This document shows positions 24,277-33,263 of a DNA stretch of 46,309 nucleotides, in pieces. Origin of the DNA: Nitrospira lenta (GTDB taxonomy: Bacteria; Nitrospirota; Nitrospiria; Nitrospirales; Nitrospiraceae). The stretch's first letter is position 1. Each line of letters opens with the position of its first letter. Made by a program: the position numbers and the translations under genes. The stretch covers positions 1-46,309 of the forward strand of contig CAMDPZ010000009.1 in NCBI GenBank assembly GCA_945905765.1. Direction: 5' to 3'. The notes under the pieces were generated by a model. The model was not told the origin of the DNA. It ran no database searches and was given only the letters and a program-made list of their open reading frames with translations.

Positions 24277-25101
24277 TTACCTAAGCTCACGACGTAAGCC
24301 GCCGCCCGCTTCCGCATAATGTTGAAACCATTCCGTCAACCGATCCGCGGCTATCCGGCTCTGCCGTCGAAGCCGATTCAACCCCGCCAAACTGGACGGA
24401 CGGCTGACGAGCGACCATAAACCTTGAGCCCAACCAGTGGGCCTGAGAAAGAGATTGAAGTCAAGCGGAAGATCTTCATCCTCTAGATCGGAGACCGTCC
24501 GCATAATCGCCATGGGGCTTCCTTGTCCCCGAGCCGCCGATGCAATGGCGGCGCTTTCCATATCAAGTCCTGTCGCATCGGTCAACCGCCGCAGTCGGCG
24601 CTTCTCCTCAGCCCGCCACAGTACGACCGGCGAAGAGACAACCGTTCCCGTTCGCACGACCAGCCCGGCATCCTGCGCCACGGCAACACAGCCGGAGCGC
24701 ACCACCTCATCGCACAGCAGAGGCTCACCCTTCACCGCCCCGACCTCTTCGATATCGAAAGGAAACACCTCCGTGCCCAACAGGAGGTCTCCCACCTGAG
24801 CCGGCGCAAGCGCACAGGCAAACCCCGTTGATATAACCAATGACATGGCCTGTGCCGTCAGCACCGCTCGCGCAACCCTGCCAGCCTCCACAGGGCCAAC
24901 GCCGGTCTGGATCAACCAATAGATCTGATCCCCGCTCTGCCCGATATGACAACGGATGCCTGAGACCGTTGCAACACGATCCGTGGGAAGCGCGCGCCTG
25001 ACAGCCTGCAGCTCCCAACGAGTCGCGACAAAAATGCCAATGGGAAGCATCGAAGATTCTGATCGGGATGGCCCCACGCCAACAACGGAAGTCGGCGGCA
25101 T
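24277..25101 (-). CDS. hpnG: Hopanoid-associated nucleoside phosphorylase-family protein HpnG
   Basis: 274 residues. HpnG removes adenine from adenosylhopane, giving (phospho)ribosylhopane for further side-chain elaboration. The nucleoside phosphorylase/MTA-SAH nucleosidase pattern is visible: LVISTGFACAL early, and DMESAAIASAA, the ribose-binding Met-Glu region, followed by IMRTVSDLEDED with the catalytic Asp position. The end is a basic helix. The start is uncertain: a GTG at 25125 overlapping shc, ATG 25101 just after the shc stop, or ATG 25050 are all in frame. The gene directly follows shc and precedes mlaE, so synthesis and transport genes are on one transcript. Confidence 0.87.
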   Translation of the reverse strand: MPPTSVVGVGPSRSESSMLPIGIFVATRWELQAVRRALPTDRVATVSGIRCHIGQSGDQIYWLIQTGVGPVEAGRVARAVLTAQAMSLVISTGFACALAPAQVGDLLLGTEVFPFDIEEVGAVKGEPLLCDEVVRSGCVAVAQDAGLVVRTGTVVSSPVVLWRAEEKRRLRRLTDATGLDMESAAIASAARGQGSPMAIMRTVSDLEDEDLPLDFNLFLRPTGWAQGLWSLVSRPSSLAGLNRLRRQSRIAADRLTEWFQHYAEAGGGLRRELR

Positions 25102-25103
25102 GT

Positions 25104-27284
25104 TCACTGATCGGCTCGATGGCACCCAGACGCCAATACCTGCTGCCGCACTTCATCGGCCCGCATGTGCCCGCGTGTCCGTAAATTCCGATACATCGCT
25201 AAGGCCCACAAAGGGAAATATTGGCAGTACCAATGGTAGCGGAGATAAAACACCCGCGGGAATCCTGTGCCGGTATGGCGAACCTCTTCCCAGGAACCGT
25301 CTTTCATTTGATGACGCAACAGATACTGGATGCCGCGCGCGACACTGAAGGCGTCGGTCATCCCGGCCGACATCAGCCCCATGATGGCCCAGGCTGTTTG
25401 GGACGGGGTGCTGTCCCCCTTCCCGCTCCACTCAGGGTCGTCGCCGTAGGAATGACAGGACTCGCCCCAGCCGCCATCGGGATTCTGCTTCGACTCAAGC
25501 CAGGCGACGGCCCGACAGATATAGGGCTCCGACAGATCCACGCCGATCGCACGAAGACCGGCCAGCACAGACCAGGTGCCGTAAATATAATTCACACCCC
25601 ACCGGCCGTACCAGCTGCCGTCAGCCTCCTGCTCCCGCTTGAGGAACCGGAGAGCCGGCGCCACGGCAGGATGAGTCTGATCGTAGCCCAGAGCCGCCAG
25701 CATCTCGAGGCAACGTCCGGTCAAATCCGACGTACTGGGATCGAGCAGCGCATGGTGGTCGGCAAAGGGAATGTAGTTGAAGACGATGCGATTATTATCC
25801 TTGTCATAGGCCCCCCAGCCGCCATCGGACCCTTGCATGGCAAGGACCCAATTCGTCCCCCGCTGGATAGATTCTTGTAGCTCGGTAGCCTGAGCCATCC
25901 GGACTTTCGAGAGCGCCATCAAGACCACGGCTGAGTCGTCCACGTCGGGATAGAGTTCGTTTTCAAACTGGAAGTACCAGCCGCCCGGCTCCGCGTTCGG
26001 AGATGAAAACTTCCAATCGCCGACCAACTTCGTCTGGCGCGAGGCCAGGTAAGCCGCCGCTTTCTGAAGTGAAGGATGGTCCTGCGACATCCCGGTTTCG
26101 ATCAAGGCATTCATGAGCAAGGCCGTATCCCAGATCGGCGAATGGCAGGGCTGAAGATGCAGCGTCTCGACGCGCTGTTCGCCGATCGACAGGGTATCGT
26201 AGACTTCCAACGCTTCGATTTCCTGAAACGCCTTCCGCACCAAGGGATCATCGACCTCATAGCCCAGGCAACGAAGGGCCACGATTGAATTCGCCATAGC
26301 CGGATAAATCGCCCCCAACCCGCCGCTGCCCTTGATATGGTCCAACATCCAAGTAGCAGCCCTGTGCAGGGCCTTCTCGCGCAGCCAACTGAGCGGCATC
26401 TTGTCGTAGAGCTTGAGCACCCCGTCCAATTGCACAAAGAAGTTATGCGGGGTGAACCATCGCTGATCCTTATTGAAAGGCGGCACGTCGCGATAACGAA
26501 TCTGCGCCCGGGGAAAGAGATAGAGTTCGTCAATCCCCTGCTCCTTGGGAATACGGCAGACGGGCCGATTCGCGAACACCACCAGCAAGGGAATCAGGAC
26601 CGCGCGAGACCAATAGGAAATCGCATAAATACTGAAATAAAACCGCTTCGGCAGGAGCATGATCTCCGGCGGCATGCTCGGCAGACCTTCCCAATCGTAC
26701 TGTTCGAACAGGGCCAGGGTGATTTTCGTAAAGACGTTCGCGGAGACCACGCCACCCTTGGCATGAATGCAGTCGCGGGCCCGCAACATGTAGGGCTCAT
26801 CGGCCGAAATTCCGCTCAACTTCAACGCGAAATAGGCCTTCACCGACGCGCTGATCTCCGAGGGGCCTCCGTAGAAAATCGGCCAGCCACCATCGGGCAA
26901 TTGCATGGCGCGGAGATAACGGACGGCCTTGCGCTCACGCTCTGGATCGACCCGATCGAGAAACCGCCGCAACAGAATATACTCAGAAGTTAAGGTCGTA
27001 TCGGCTTCGAGTTCGGCAACCCAATAGCCTTCGGACTCATGTTGTCTGGACAAAAACCAGGCTTGACTGCGTCTGACCGCGTCATCGAGCGCATCCACCT
27101 GACTGACCGAATGGCTGGTGGGGCGGCGAGCCGCAATATCGAGCGGAACGGAGAGCGGAGACTTGTCCGACACCAAACGCAGCGGTGGGGCCTTGGGCAA
27201 CTCAGTCGCCAAGCCCAACTTCTCCGGAACGGAGACGAAGAGACTGTCCGATAGGCGGCCTAGAAACGCTCGAATCAGGTTCAT
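25104..27284 (-). CDS. shc: Squalene-hopene cyclase (HpnF)
   Basis: The membrane-associated cyclase folds squalene into hopene/hopanol, the core of all hopanoids. 726 residues, usual length plus a 60-residue N-terminal extension. The protonating motif D-x-D-D is DVDD (447-450), followed by Ser rather than the common Thr. Several QW repeats are visible (QLPDGGWPIFYGG, GSDGGWGAYD, QEADGSWYGRWG, QNPDGGWGES, QMKDGSWEE). It heads the operon: a good promoter with a palindrome at the transcription start lies about 115 nt upstream. ATG 27284 lacks a strong ribosome site. The genes after it (hpnG, mla genes, barrel, dxs, ispG) are all in the same direction. Confidence 0.96.
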   Translation of the reverse strand: MNLIRAFLGRLSDSLFVSVPEKLGLATELPKAPPLRLVSDKSPLSVPLDIAARRPTSHSVSQVDALDDAVRRSQAWFLSRQHESEGYWVAELEADTTLTSEYILLRRFLDRVDPERERKAVRYLRAMQLPDGGWPIFYGGPSEISASVKAYFALKLSGISADEPYMLRARDCIHAKGGVVSANVFTKITLALFEQYDWEGLPSMPPEIMLLPKRFYFSIYAISYWSRAVLIPLLVVFANRPVCRIPKEQGIDELYLFPRAQIRYRDVPPFNKDQRWFTPHNFFVQLDGVLKLYDKMPLSWLREKALHRAATWMLDHIKGSGGLGAIYPAMANSIVALRCLGYEVDDPLVRKAFQEIEALEVYDTLSIGEQRVETLHLQPCHSPIWDTALLMNALIETGMSQDHPSLQKAAAYLASRQTKLVGDWKFSSPNAEPGGWYFQFENELYPDVDDSAVVLMALSKVRMAQATELQESIQRGTNWVLAMQGSDGGWGAYDKDNNRIVFNYIPFADHHALLDPSTSDLTGRCLEMLAALGYDQTHPAVAPALRFLKREQEADGSWYGRWGVNYIYGTWSVLAGLRAIGVDLSEPYICRAVAWLESKQNPDGGWGESCHSYGDDPEWSGKGDSTPSQTAWAIMGLMSAGMTDAFSVARGIQYLLRHQMKDGSWEEVRHTGTGFPRVFYLRYHWYCQYFPLWALAMYRNLRTRGHMRADEVRQQVLASGCHRADQ

Positions 27285-27386
27285 TATCGTATTGGTCTAT
27301 GGAAAAATGCAGGTGGATGGAACAGCGCAGGGACTCTGCGTTGCGCCCATGAAGCTCGAAAGACAAGCGGCATATTTATCGCATTG

Positions 27387-27428
27387 CCCGCATGCGGGTA
27401 TATACCAGACCCCCCTGCGTCGAGTCAA
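27387..27428 (-). promoter_or_regulatory. Promoter of the shc operon with palindromic operator-like site
   Basis: On the - strand TTGACT (27428-27423), an 18-nt spacer and TATATA (27404-27399). Directly downstream, at the expected transcription start, lies the perfect 12-bp palindrome CCCGCATGCGGG (27398-27387). The leader to the shc ATG is about 105-110 nt. The palindrome position fits a repressor site. Confidence 0.55.
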
Positions 27429-27482
27429 GAAATGAGGAACGGAAGTCCTCTGAAATACAACGGTTTTGCCAGTCCTTCCTGT

Positions 27483-30400
27483 TCAAACGGACTGCAAATT
27501 TCCGAGTCTCACCGACACGATTTTCGAGATGCCAGGCTCTTCCATGGTCACCCCGAACAACGAGTCGGCGATGGCCATGGTCCGCTTGTTGTGAGTAATG
27601 ACCATGAACTGCGCTCCCGCGGAGAGCTCGCGTAAAACGCCGGTGAAACGTCCGATGTTCTCTTCGTCCAGCGGCGCGTCGATTTCGTCGAGAATGCAGA
27701 ACGGCGTCGGCCTGATCAGGAAGCTCGCAAAGAGCAGCGCCATTGCCGTCAAGGTCTTCTCGCCACCCGAGAGCATCGTGATGCTCTTCAAGCGTTTGCC
27801 CGGCGGCTGCACCACGATATCGACTCCCGGCTCCTGCGGTCCGCGCCCTTCCGTGGTTTCATCCGCCAGCACTTCAACCAGCTGAAGTTCGGCCCTGCCA
27901 CCGGGAAAGAACTTCACGAACACCTCACTGAACTTCTGTTGAAGCTCGGCAAACGTCGCGGCAAACATATCTTTCGTCGTGAGATTGATCTTCTGAATAA
28001 TTTCCTTGAGCGAACTGATCGACGTGGAGAGATCCTGCTCCTGCGTCGTCAGGAACTGATACCGCTCATCCAACTCTTGATGCTCATGAATGGCAGCCAG
28101 ATTGATCGGACCCAAACGGTCAAGCTTCTCGCGAAGCTTCTGCAACTGCTCCCTGAGCGCCATCTCGTCCACCGCTGGCCGCTCTTCCGGAACAGGCGCC
28201 TCACCGAGAGACAGTTGCTCATCCGTCATCTCGACCATTGGCGCATTGAGCAACGTCGCAGGGTCAACCTGGTAGGTTCCACACAGAGTGGACTCGACCG
28301 TGCCCAATTGCACCCGAACTTCCGCCTTCTTGACCTCCAGCGCCATGCGGGATTCGCGAAGAGACGAGACCAAGTGGCGCACCTCCTCCAATCCGGCATC
28401 GAGCTGATGCGCCAAGGCCATGTCCTGCGCCTGAGCTTCTTGCAGTTCGACCAACTGGGCTTTGACCAGAGAGGACGACTCGCCCAGCTCACGGCAACGC
28501 CCTTCTTGCTGCTCCCGTTCAATCCGGCTCTGCTCGATCGAAACTGCGAGTCCCTCGACATGGCGCGTTAAGGCCTCAATCCTCGCGCTCGCGTCCTGCT
28601 GCTGCTGCGAGAGCCGCAGGAGGTCGCGCCGGTGATGTTCGCGGGTCGTCCTGATTTCCTGCGCCACCAGTTGCGCCTCGGTGAATCGCTGCTGGAGCCC
28701 CTGCGTATCCTGGTCGATCTGCGCCACCCGGTCGCGCACACGACCGACCTCGGCCTCCTGGCCTGCCTTCTCCGCCATCCACTGGACGAGCTGCGCCTGG
28801 GTGGATTGCACCTCATGATTGAGCCGCTGCACCTCGGCCGAGCCTCGCTGCGCATCGTTCGTCAAGGTATCGATCCGCCTGGTCAAATCTCCCAGCATAT
28901 GCTGGAGCCCGGCTTCGTCTTTCTGTAGTGAGAGACCCCGCATTTCCGCGTTCCGTAGCGACTCCACCAGTTGCCGGCTCTGCTCGCGCAGTTCCTGCCC
29001 CTGCGCCAGCAACCGTTCCCGCCGCTGCTTGCCCTCTTCGACAGCCCCGGTCAATGAAACGCGCTGGGACTCCAAGTGCAGCACCTCTCGCCGCCGCTGC
29101 AACAAGCCTCCGGTCTCGCTGACCTGTCCGCCCGTCATCACGCCTGCCGCATCCAACACTTCCCCGGCGCGCGTGACAAGCACTGGTCCATCGGGAGCCG
29201 CATAGGCCTGCTGTGCCCACAGGGTCATGGCCTCCGTCAGCGTCTCCACGAATACGATCCGGTCGAACAGATAGTCACGGGCCGCTTCGCGCTCACCCTG
29301 GACAGCAATCAAATCGACCGCGCGGCCGATCACCCCGGACTGGCCCTCCAGCGCAGGCCACCAGGACTGTGACGCCGCGTCCCGAGCGGCCCAACGGGGC
29401 TGCTGCGGAATAAAGGTGCCTCGACCGAGATCTTTCCCTTTGAGAAACGCAATCGCCTCACAAGCCGCGGCGGGACTATCGACAAACCAGCCCTTCACCC
29501 GTTCGCCCAAAATCGCTTCCACCGCCCGGTCCCAGCCTGCGGGGACGACCAGCCACTCGGCAATCGCATCACGAACCCCGGCGCAGGCCTTAAGGGCCGT
29601 CGACTCTTCGTCGCCGCGCCGCCCGTACCCCATATCTTCCTGCAACACGCCCTGCAATGTCCGGAGATGCGAGTCCACCGCGGCCAACTCTTCCGACTGA
29701 CGCAAGACCGACTGATCGACTTCGACCAACTCAGCCGCGACATGCTCGCTCGATTCCTCAACTGCCTGCCGCTGCCGGCGCAGATCCGCAACCAACTGCT
29801 CCGCCTCCTGGCAGGCCTGCTGAAGCGTCTGACGCTTATCCGCGGCGGTCACATGCTGCGAACGGAAATCTTCCTGTTCACGAATCAGCCGCGCCTCACG
29901 ATCCGTCGCCTCCTGAATGCGCGTCGCCAACTGCACCAGCGTCTGCTCGGTATTGGCGACCAGCACCGCCAGGTTGAGGACATCCCGGCGCCCTCGTTCT
30001 TCTTCAGCCAGGACAGCGGTTCGTTGCTGCACCAGCTCCTTCATTTCCCCTTCGAGCGTGGCGAAGGCCTGTTCCCGCTCCGTACATTCACGCTCCAACG
30101 CGACCAGCATATCTTCGAGGGAGGCCGCTTCCGCCGCGCTCTGCTGCTGCTCCTGGGTCAGGCGTTCAAGCTCCTGCCCTCCCTGGCTCTGCTGCTGCGC
30201 ATAGAGCTCACCGCGATTACGCTCGACTTCCGACGCCGTCAAGGCCTGACTCTGCTGTTGCTCCAGCTTCGACAGTTCATCCCGCCGTTGTCCGATCGCC
30301 TCGCTCGCCGTGGCAATCGTAAACTTGACCTGCTCAAGCTCGGCATTCAAACGCGCCAGTTCGGCGGCCTGGCCTGACTCGCGATCCTCCAGCTGCTGGA

Positions 30401-31169
30401 GCTCCGTCTCGACATCCGTGATCGTCGTGTGGAGGACCCGATATTCGTTCGTCAGCAGCTGGATCTCCAGCGACTTGGCCTCTTCATGCAGCGTCTGATA
30501 GGAGCGCGCCTGCCGCGCCTGCCGCTCAAGCGAATTCAACTGCTTCTTCACCTCGGCGATGATGTCCCGCACGCGCAACAGATTTTGCTGCGTCGAGTCC
30601 AACTTGCGCAACGCTTCGGCCTTCTGCTTCTTATAGCGAATGATCCCCGCCGTCTCTTCGATTAATTCCCGCCGATCTTGCGGGGAGGCGTTGAGAATCT
30701 GATCGATTTGCCCCTGGGCAATGACCGTATGCCCCTTGGTCCCGGCCCTGGTATCCAGCAGGATGCTCCGGACATCCTTCAACCGGCAGACAGTCTTATT
30801 GATGAGGTATTCGCTCTCGCCATTCCGATAGAGACGGCGCGTAATCATCAGCTCCTGATATTCCGACAGCTCGCTCGACAGATTGGACTGAGGGTCCACA
30901 TTGATCCGGTCCAGTCCGCTGATCACGAGCGACACCTCGGCCATACCGAGCGGCTTTCGCAATTCAGTCCCGTTAAAAATCACATCTTCCATCTTCTCGC
31001 TACGCAAGGCCTTCGTGCTCTGCTCACCGAGTACCCAGAGGATCGAGTCCACGACATTGCTCTTTCCGCTCCCGTTCGGCCCCACGATGGCGGTGACGCC
31101 ATCCGGGAATTGGATCTTGGCTTCAGCGAACGACTTAAACCCCAGCATCTCAAGGGATTTCAGATACAT
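27483..31169 (-). CDS. smc: Chromosome segregation ATPase SMC
   Basis: 1228 residues with the full SMC plan: N-terminal Walker A (GPNGSGKSN), a long coiled coil, a hinge (about residues 510-680, with [10 protein letters not shown] at its end), a second coiled coil, then the ABC signature LSGGEKT and Walker [16 protein letters not shown]. The coiled coils are very rich in Gln, Glu and Leu. SMC with ScpAB compacts and separates chromosomes. ATG 31169 has AAGGAG at 8-nt spacing. It is followed, 199 nt later, by the shc operon with its own promoter, so smc is probably a single-gene unit. No scpA or scpB is in the window. Confidence 0.96.
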   Translation of the reverse strand: MYLKSLEMLGFKSFAEAKIQFPDGVTAIVGPNGSGKSNVVDSILWVLGEQSTKALRSEKMEDVIFNGTELRKPLGMAEVSLVISGLDRINVDPQSNLSSELSEYQELMITRRLYRNGESEYLINKTVCRLKDVRSILLDTRAGTKGHTVIAQGQIDQILNASPQDRRELIEETAGIIRYKKQKAEALRKLDSTQQNLLRVRDIIAEVKKQLNSLERQARQARSYQTLHEEAKSLEIQLLTNEYRVLHTTITDVETELQQLEDRESGQAAELARLNAELEQVKFTIATASEAIGQRRDELSKLEQQQSQALTASEVERNRGELYAQQQSQGGQELERLTQEQQQSAAEAASLEDMLVALERECTEREQAFATLEGEMKELVQQRTAVLAEEERGRRDVLNLAVLVANTEQTLVQLATRIQEATDREARLIREQEDFRSQHVTAADKRQTLQQACQEAEQLVADLRRQRQAVEESSEHVAAELVEVDQSVLRQSEELAAVDSHLRTLQGVLQEDMGYGRRGDEESTALKACAGVRDAIAEWLVVPAGWDRAVEAILGERVKGWFVDSPAAACEAIAFLKGKDLGRGTFIPQQPRWAARDAASQSWWPALEGQSGVIGRAVDLIAVQGEREAARDYLFDRIVFVETLTEAMTLWAQQAYAAPDGPVLVTRAGEVLDAAGVMTGGQVSETGGLLQRRREVLHLESQRVSLTGAVEEGKQRRERLLAQGQELREQSRQLVESLRNAEMRGLSLQKDEAGLQHMLGDLTRRIDTLTNDAQRGSAEVQRLNHEVQSTQAQLVQWMAEKAGQEAEVGRVRDRVAQIDQDTQGLQQRFTEAQLVAQEIRTTREHHRRDLLRLSQQQQDASARIEALTRHVEGLAVSIEQSRIEREQQEGRCRELGESSSLVKAQLVELQEAQAQDMALAHQLDAGLEEVRHLVSSLRESRMALEVKKAEVRVQLGTVESTLCGTYQVDPATLLNAPMVEMTDEQLSLGEAPVPEERPAVDEMALREQLQKLREKLDRLGPINLAAIHEHQELDERYQFLTTQEQDLSTSISSLKEIIQKINLTTKDMFAATFAELQQKFSEVFVKFFPGGRAELQLVEVLADETTEGRGPQEPGVDIVVQPPGKRLKSITMLSGGEKTLTAMALLFASFLIRPTPFCILDEIDAPLDEENIGRFTGVLRELSAGAQFMVITHNKRTMAIADSLFGVTMEEPGISKIVSVRLGNLQSV

Positions 31170-31224
31170 CGGCGACTCCTTCGGTAGCGTGTCTCGAAAG
31201 GACTCAAGCGGAATAATGTCGAAT

Positions 31225-31253
31225 TTTGTAGCACAGGGCTAAAAAGAAATCAA
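31225..31253 (-). promoter_or_regulatory. Promoter-like sequence of smc
   Basis: On the - strand TTGATT (31253-31248), a 17-nt spacer and TACAAA (31230-31225), 56 nt before the smc start codon. Confidence 0.45.
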
Positions 31254-31333
31254 AGAAAAATACTGCCAGTGGTAGGCAGGCGAGCAAGGACCTACAACAT
31301 TTAGGGAGAGGGGTACTATGCGACGAAAAACTG

Positions 31334-32296
31334 TTACCCGGCCTGAACCCCGACAGATTTGCCGGAAGACTCGATAGTAATCAGTTCTTTAGGGAGAAGA
31401 AACTCGACGTCTTCTTCGACCACGGTCAGGTCTTCGACCTCTGCCGGACCGAAAGTCTTGAGGTAAGTCACCACCTCTTCAACTAAAACTTCCGGCGCCG
31501 AGGCGCCGGCGGTAATCCCGATCGCTTTCGCATTCGAAAGCCAAATGGGATTGATATCGGAAGCGGCATCGATCAAGTAGGAGGCGATCCCGCACCGCTC
31601 ACCCAATTCCCGCAAGCGGTTGGAGTTCGAACTATTGGGAGACCCGATGACCAGAATGACATCCACCAGCGAGGAGAGCGCCTTCACCGCATTCTGGCGG
31701 TTCTGCGTCGCATAACAAATATCTTCCTGATGCGGCCCCTTGATATGCGGGAACCGCTTATTGAGCGCGCCGACGATATCCCGGCATTCATCGACGCTCA
31801 ACGTCGTTTGCGTGACATAGGACAAATCGTGGGTATTCTCGACCTGCAGCTTCTCGACATCTTCCACCGAAGAGACCAGATGGAACTTGTCCGGGATCTG
31901 ACCGAGCGTCCCGATCACTTCAGGGTGGCCGGCATGGCCGATCAAGATGAGATCATAGCCCTGCGTATAGTCGCGATTGACCTCGTTATGGACCTTGATG
32001 ACCAGCGGACAGGTGGCATCGATCACATGCAGCCGACGCCGATTCGCTTCTTCCCAGACCGACTTGGCGACCCCATGGGCACTGAAAATCACGACGGACC
32101 CTTCCGGCACTTCTCCCAATTCCTCCACGAACACGGCGCCCTTGGTGCGCAGCGAGTTCACCACATGCCGGCTATGGACGATTTCGTGCCGCACGTAAAT
32201 CGGCGCCCCGTACTTCTTCAGCGAGAGATCAACGATATCGATCGCCCGGTCGACTCCGGCGCAAAACCCGCGTGGATTGGCGAGATAGATCTTCAT
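31334..32296 (-). CDS. ispH: 4-hydroxy-3-methylbut-2-enyl diphosphate reductase IspH
   Basis: IspH (LytB) converts HMBPP into isopentenyl and dimethylallyl diphosphate, the last MEP step. 320 residues. The [4Fe-4S] cysteines are in GFCAGV, DATCPL and [10 protein letters not shown]; substrate contacts appear in [15 protein letters not shown] and [14 protein letters not shown] 32296 gives the canonical [12 protein letters not shown] start, with GGAAAGG upstream; an in-frame start 11 codons earlier lacks support. The last 30 residues ([14 protein letters not shown]) are acidic and normal. With dxs and ispG it makes three MEP genes in one window. A promoter-like sequence lies at 32345-32374, divergent from that of the response regulator. 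Confidence 0.96.
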   Translation of the reverse strand: MKIYLANPRGFCAGVDRAIDIVDLSLKKYGAPIYVRHEIVHSRHVVNSLRTKGAVFVEELGEVPEGSVVIFSAHGVAKSVWEEANRRRLHVIDATCPLVIKVHNEVNRDYTQGYDLILIGHAGHPEVIGTLGQIPDKFHLVSSVEDVEKLQVENTHDLSYVTQTTLSVDECRDIVGALNKRFPHIKGPHQEDICYATQNRQNAVKALSSLVDVILVIGSPNSSNSNRLRELGERCGIASYLIDAASDINPIWLSNAKAIGITAGASAPEVLVEEVVTYLKTFGPAEVEDLTVVEEDVEFLLPKELITIESSGKSVGVQAG

Positions 32297-32344
32297 CAGG
32301 ATACCTTTCCTTCGTCCCCATATACGCACAAATCACTGCCGTTC

Positions 32345-32374
32345 ACCTTACGTCAGAGCAACCGGCTCCGTCAA
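32345..32374 (-). promoter_or_regulatory. Promoter-like sequence of ispH
   Basis: On the - strand TTGACG (32374-32369), an 18-nt spacer and TAAGGT (32350-32345), about 49 nt before the ispH ATG. Confidence 0.4.
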
Positions 32375-32448
32375 CATAATTGGCCCCGATCGACAGGCCC
32401 TGCAGGCCTCTGATCGGCCCCCGGCACACGAGGCCCTCCCGCCAAGTC

Positions 32449-32477
32449 TTGACAGTCTGCCCCCTCACCCGTAGGCT
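32449..32477 (+). promoter_or_regulatory. Promoter of the response regulator gene, near-leaderless
   Basis: TTGACA (32449-32454), a 17-nt pyrimidine-rich spacer and TAGGCT (32472-32477). The expected start is near 32484, about 7 nt before the ATG at 32491, leaving no room for a ribosome-binding site. It resembles the ubiA promoter in its TTGACAG and C-rich spacer. Confidence 0.5.
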
Positions 32478-32490
32478 GGCGACACCAACC

Positions 32491-33192
32491 ATGCCAAGCC
32501 TGGGACACAAAAAAATCCTCGTCGTCGAAGATGAGCAGGACATTCTCCAATTGATCACCCTCTATTTGGAGAAAGAGGGCTTTCGAACCGTATCGGCCAA
32601 AACCGGAGCCGAAGGCCTCCGGCAAGTGAAACAGGAAAAGCCGGATCTGGTCGTCCTCGACTTGATGCTGCCGGAGATGGACGGCCTGGAGGTCTGCAAA
32701 CGTCTACGGTCCGCTCCGGACACAGCGCTCCTCCCCATCATTATGCTGACCGCCAAGGCGGAGGAGTCCGACACCATCATTGGGCTGGAACTGGGAGCCG
32801 ACGACTACGTCACCAAACCCTTCAGCCCCAAGACCCTGGTTGCCCGCGTCAAGGCTCTCTTCCGGCGACTTGAACGGAAACCGGATGAGAATTCCACCCA
32901 ATATCACTATGGCGACCTCATCATGGATCTGGCACGGCACGAAGTCCGGGAGAAGAACACCGAAGTTCCCCTCACGGCAAAAGAATTCGGCCTGCTCGAA
33001 CAGCTCTTACGCAATCCCGGCCGGGTCCTGACAAGGGAAATCCTCCTGAGCACCATTTGGGGGTACGACTACTACGGCACGACGAGGACCGTCGATGTCC
33101 ATGTCCGCAGACTCAAGCAAAAGCTCCCCTCGCTCAACGACGCGATCATGTCGGTCAAATCTCTGGGCTACAAACTGAAGGAGCCGTGTTAA
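32491..33192 (+). CDS. phoB: PhoB-type response regulator
   Basis: 233 residues: a receiver domain with the phosphorylation site Asp57 (VVLDLMLPEMDG), the acidic pair EDE (13-15) and Lys109 in TKPF, then an OmpR/PhoB winged-helix domain (about 135-230) with LTAKEFGLLEQLL and the TRTVDVHVRRLKQKL recognition region. It probably activates phosphate-starvation genes when phosphorylated by the kinase encoded next, because a PiT transporter and its partner follow. An open frame extends 37 codons upstream, but the promoter sits there and ATG 32491 gives the usual start. Naming as PhoB rests on domain type and on the neighbouring PiT genes; another signal is possible. Confidence 0.87.
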   Translation: MPSLGHKKILVVEDEQDILQLITLYLEKEGFRTVSAKTGAEGLRQVKQEKPDLVVLDLMLPEMDGLEVCKRLRSAPDTALLPIIMLTAKAEESDTIIGLELGADDYVTKPFSPKTLVARVKALFRRLERKPDENSTQYHYGDLIMDLARHEVREKNTEVPLTAKEFGLLEQLLRNPGRVLTREILLSTIWGYDYYGTTRTVDVHVRRLKQKLPSLNDAIMSVKSLGYKLKEPC

Positions 33193-33231
33193 GTCATGGA
33201 TGACGCGCGACGGGTTAGCCCCCTCTCCCTT

Positions 33232-33259
33232 TCACCCATCACCCATCACTCATCACTAT
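33232..33259. repeat. Heptamer-period array (TCACCCA type) before phoR
   Basis: Four 7-nt units of the form TCACYCA (the last is TCACTAT) end 4 nt before the phoR ATG and occupy the place where a ribosome-binding site would be. Confidence 0.75.
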
Positions 33260-33263
33260 CTCT

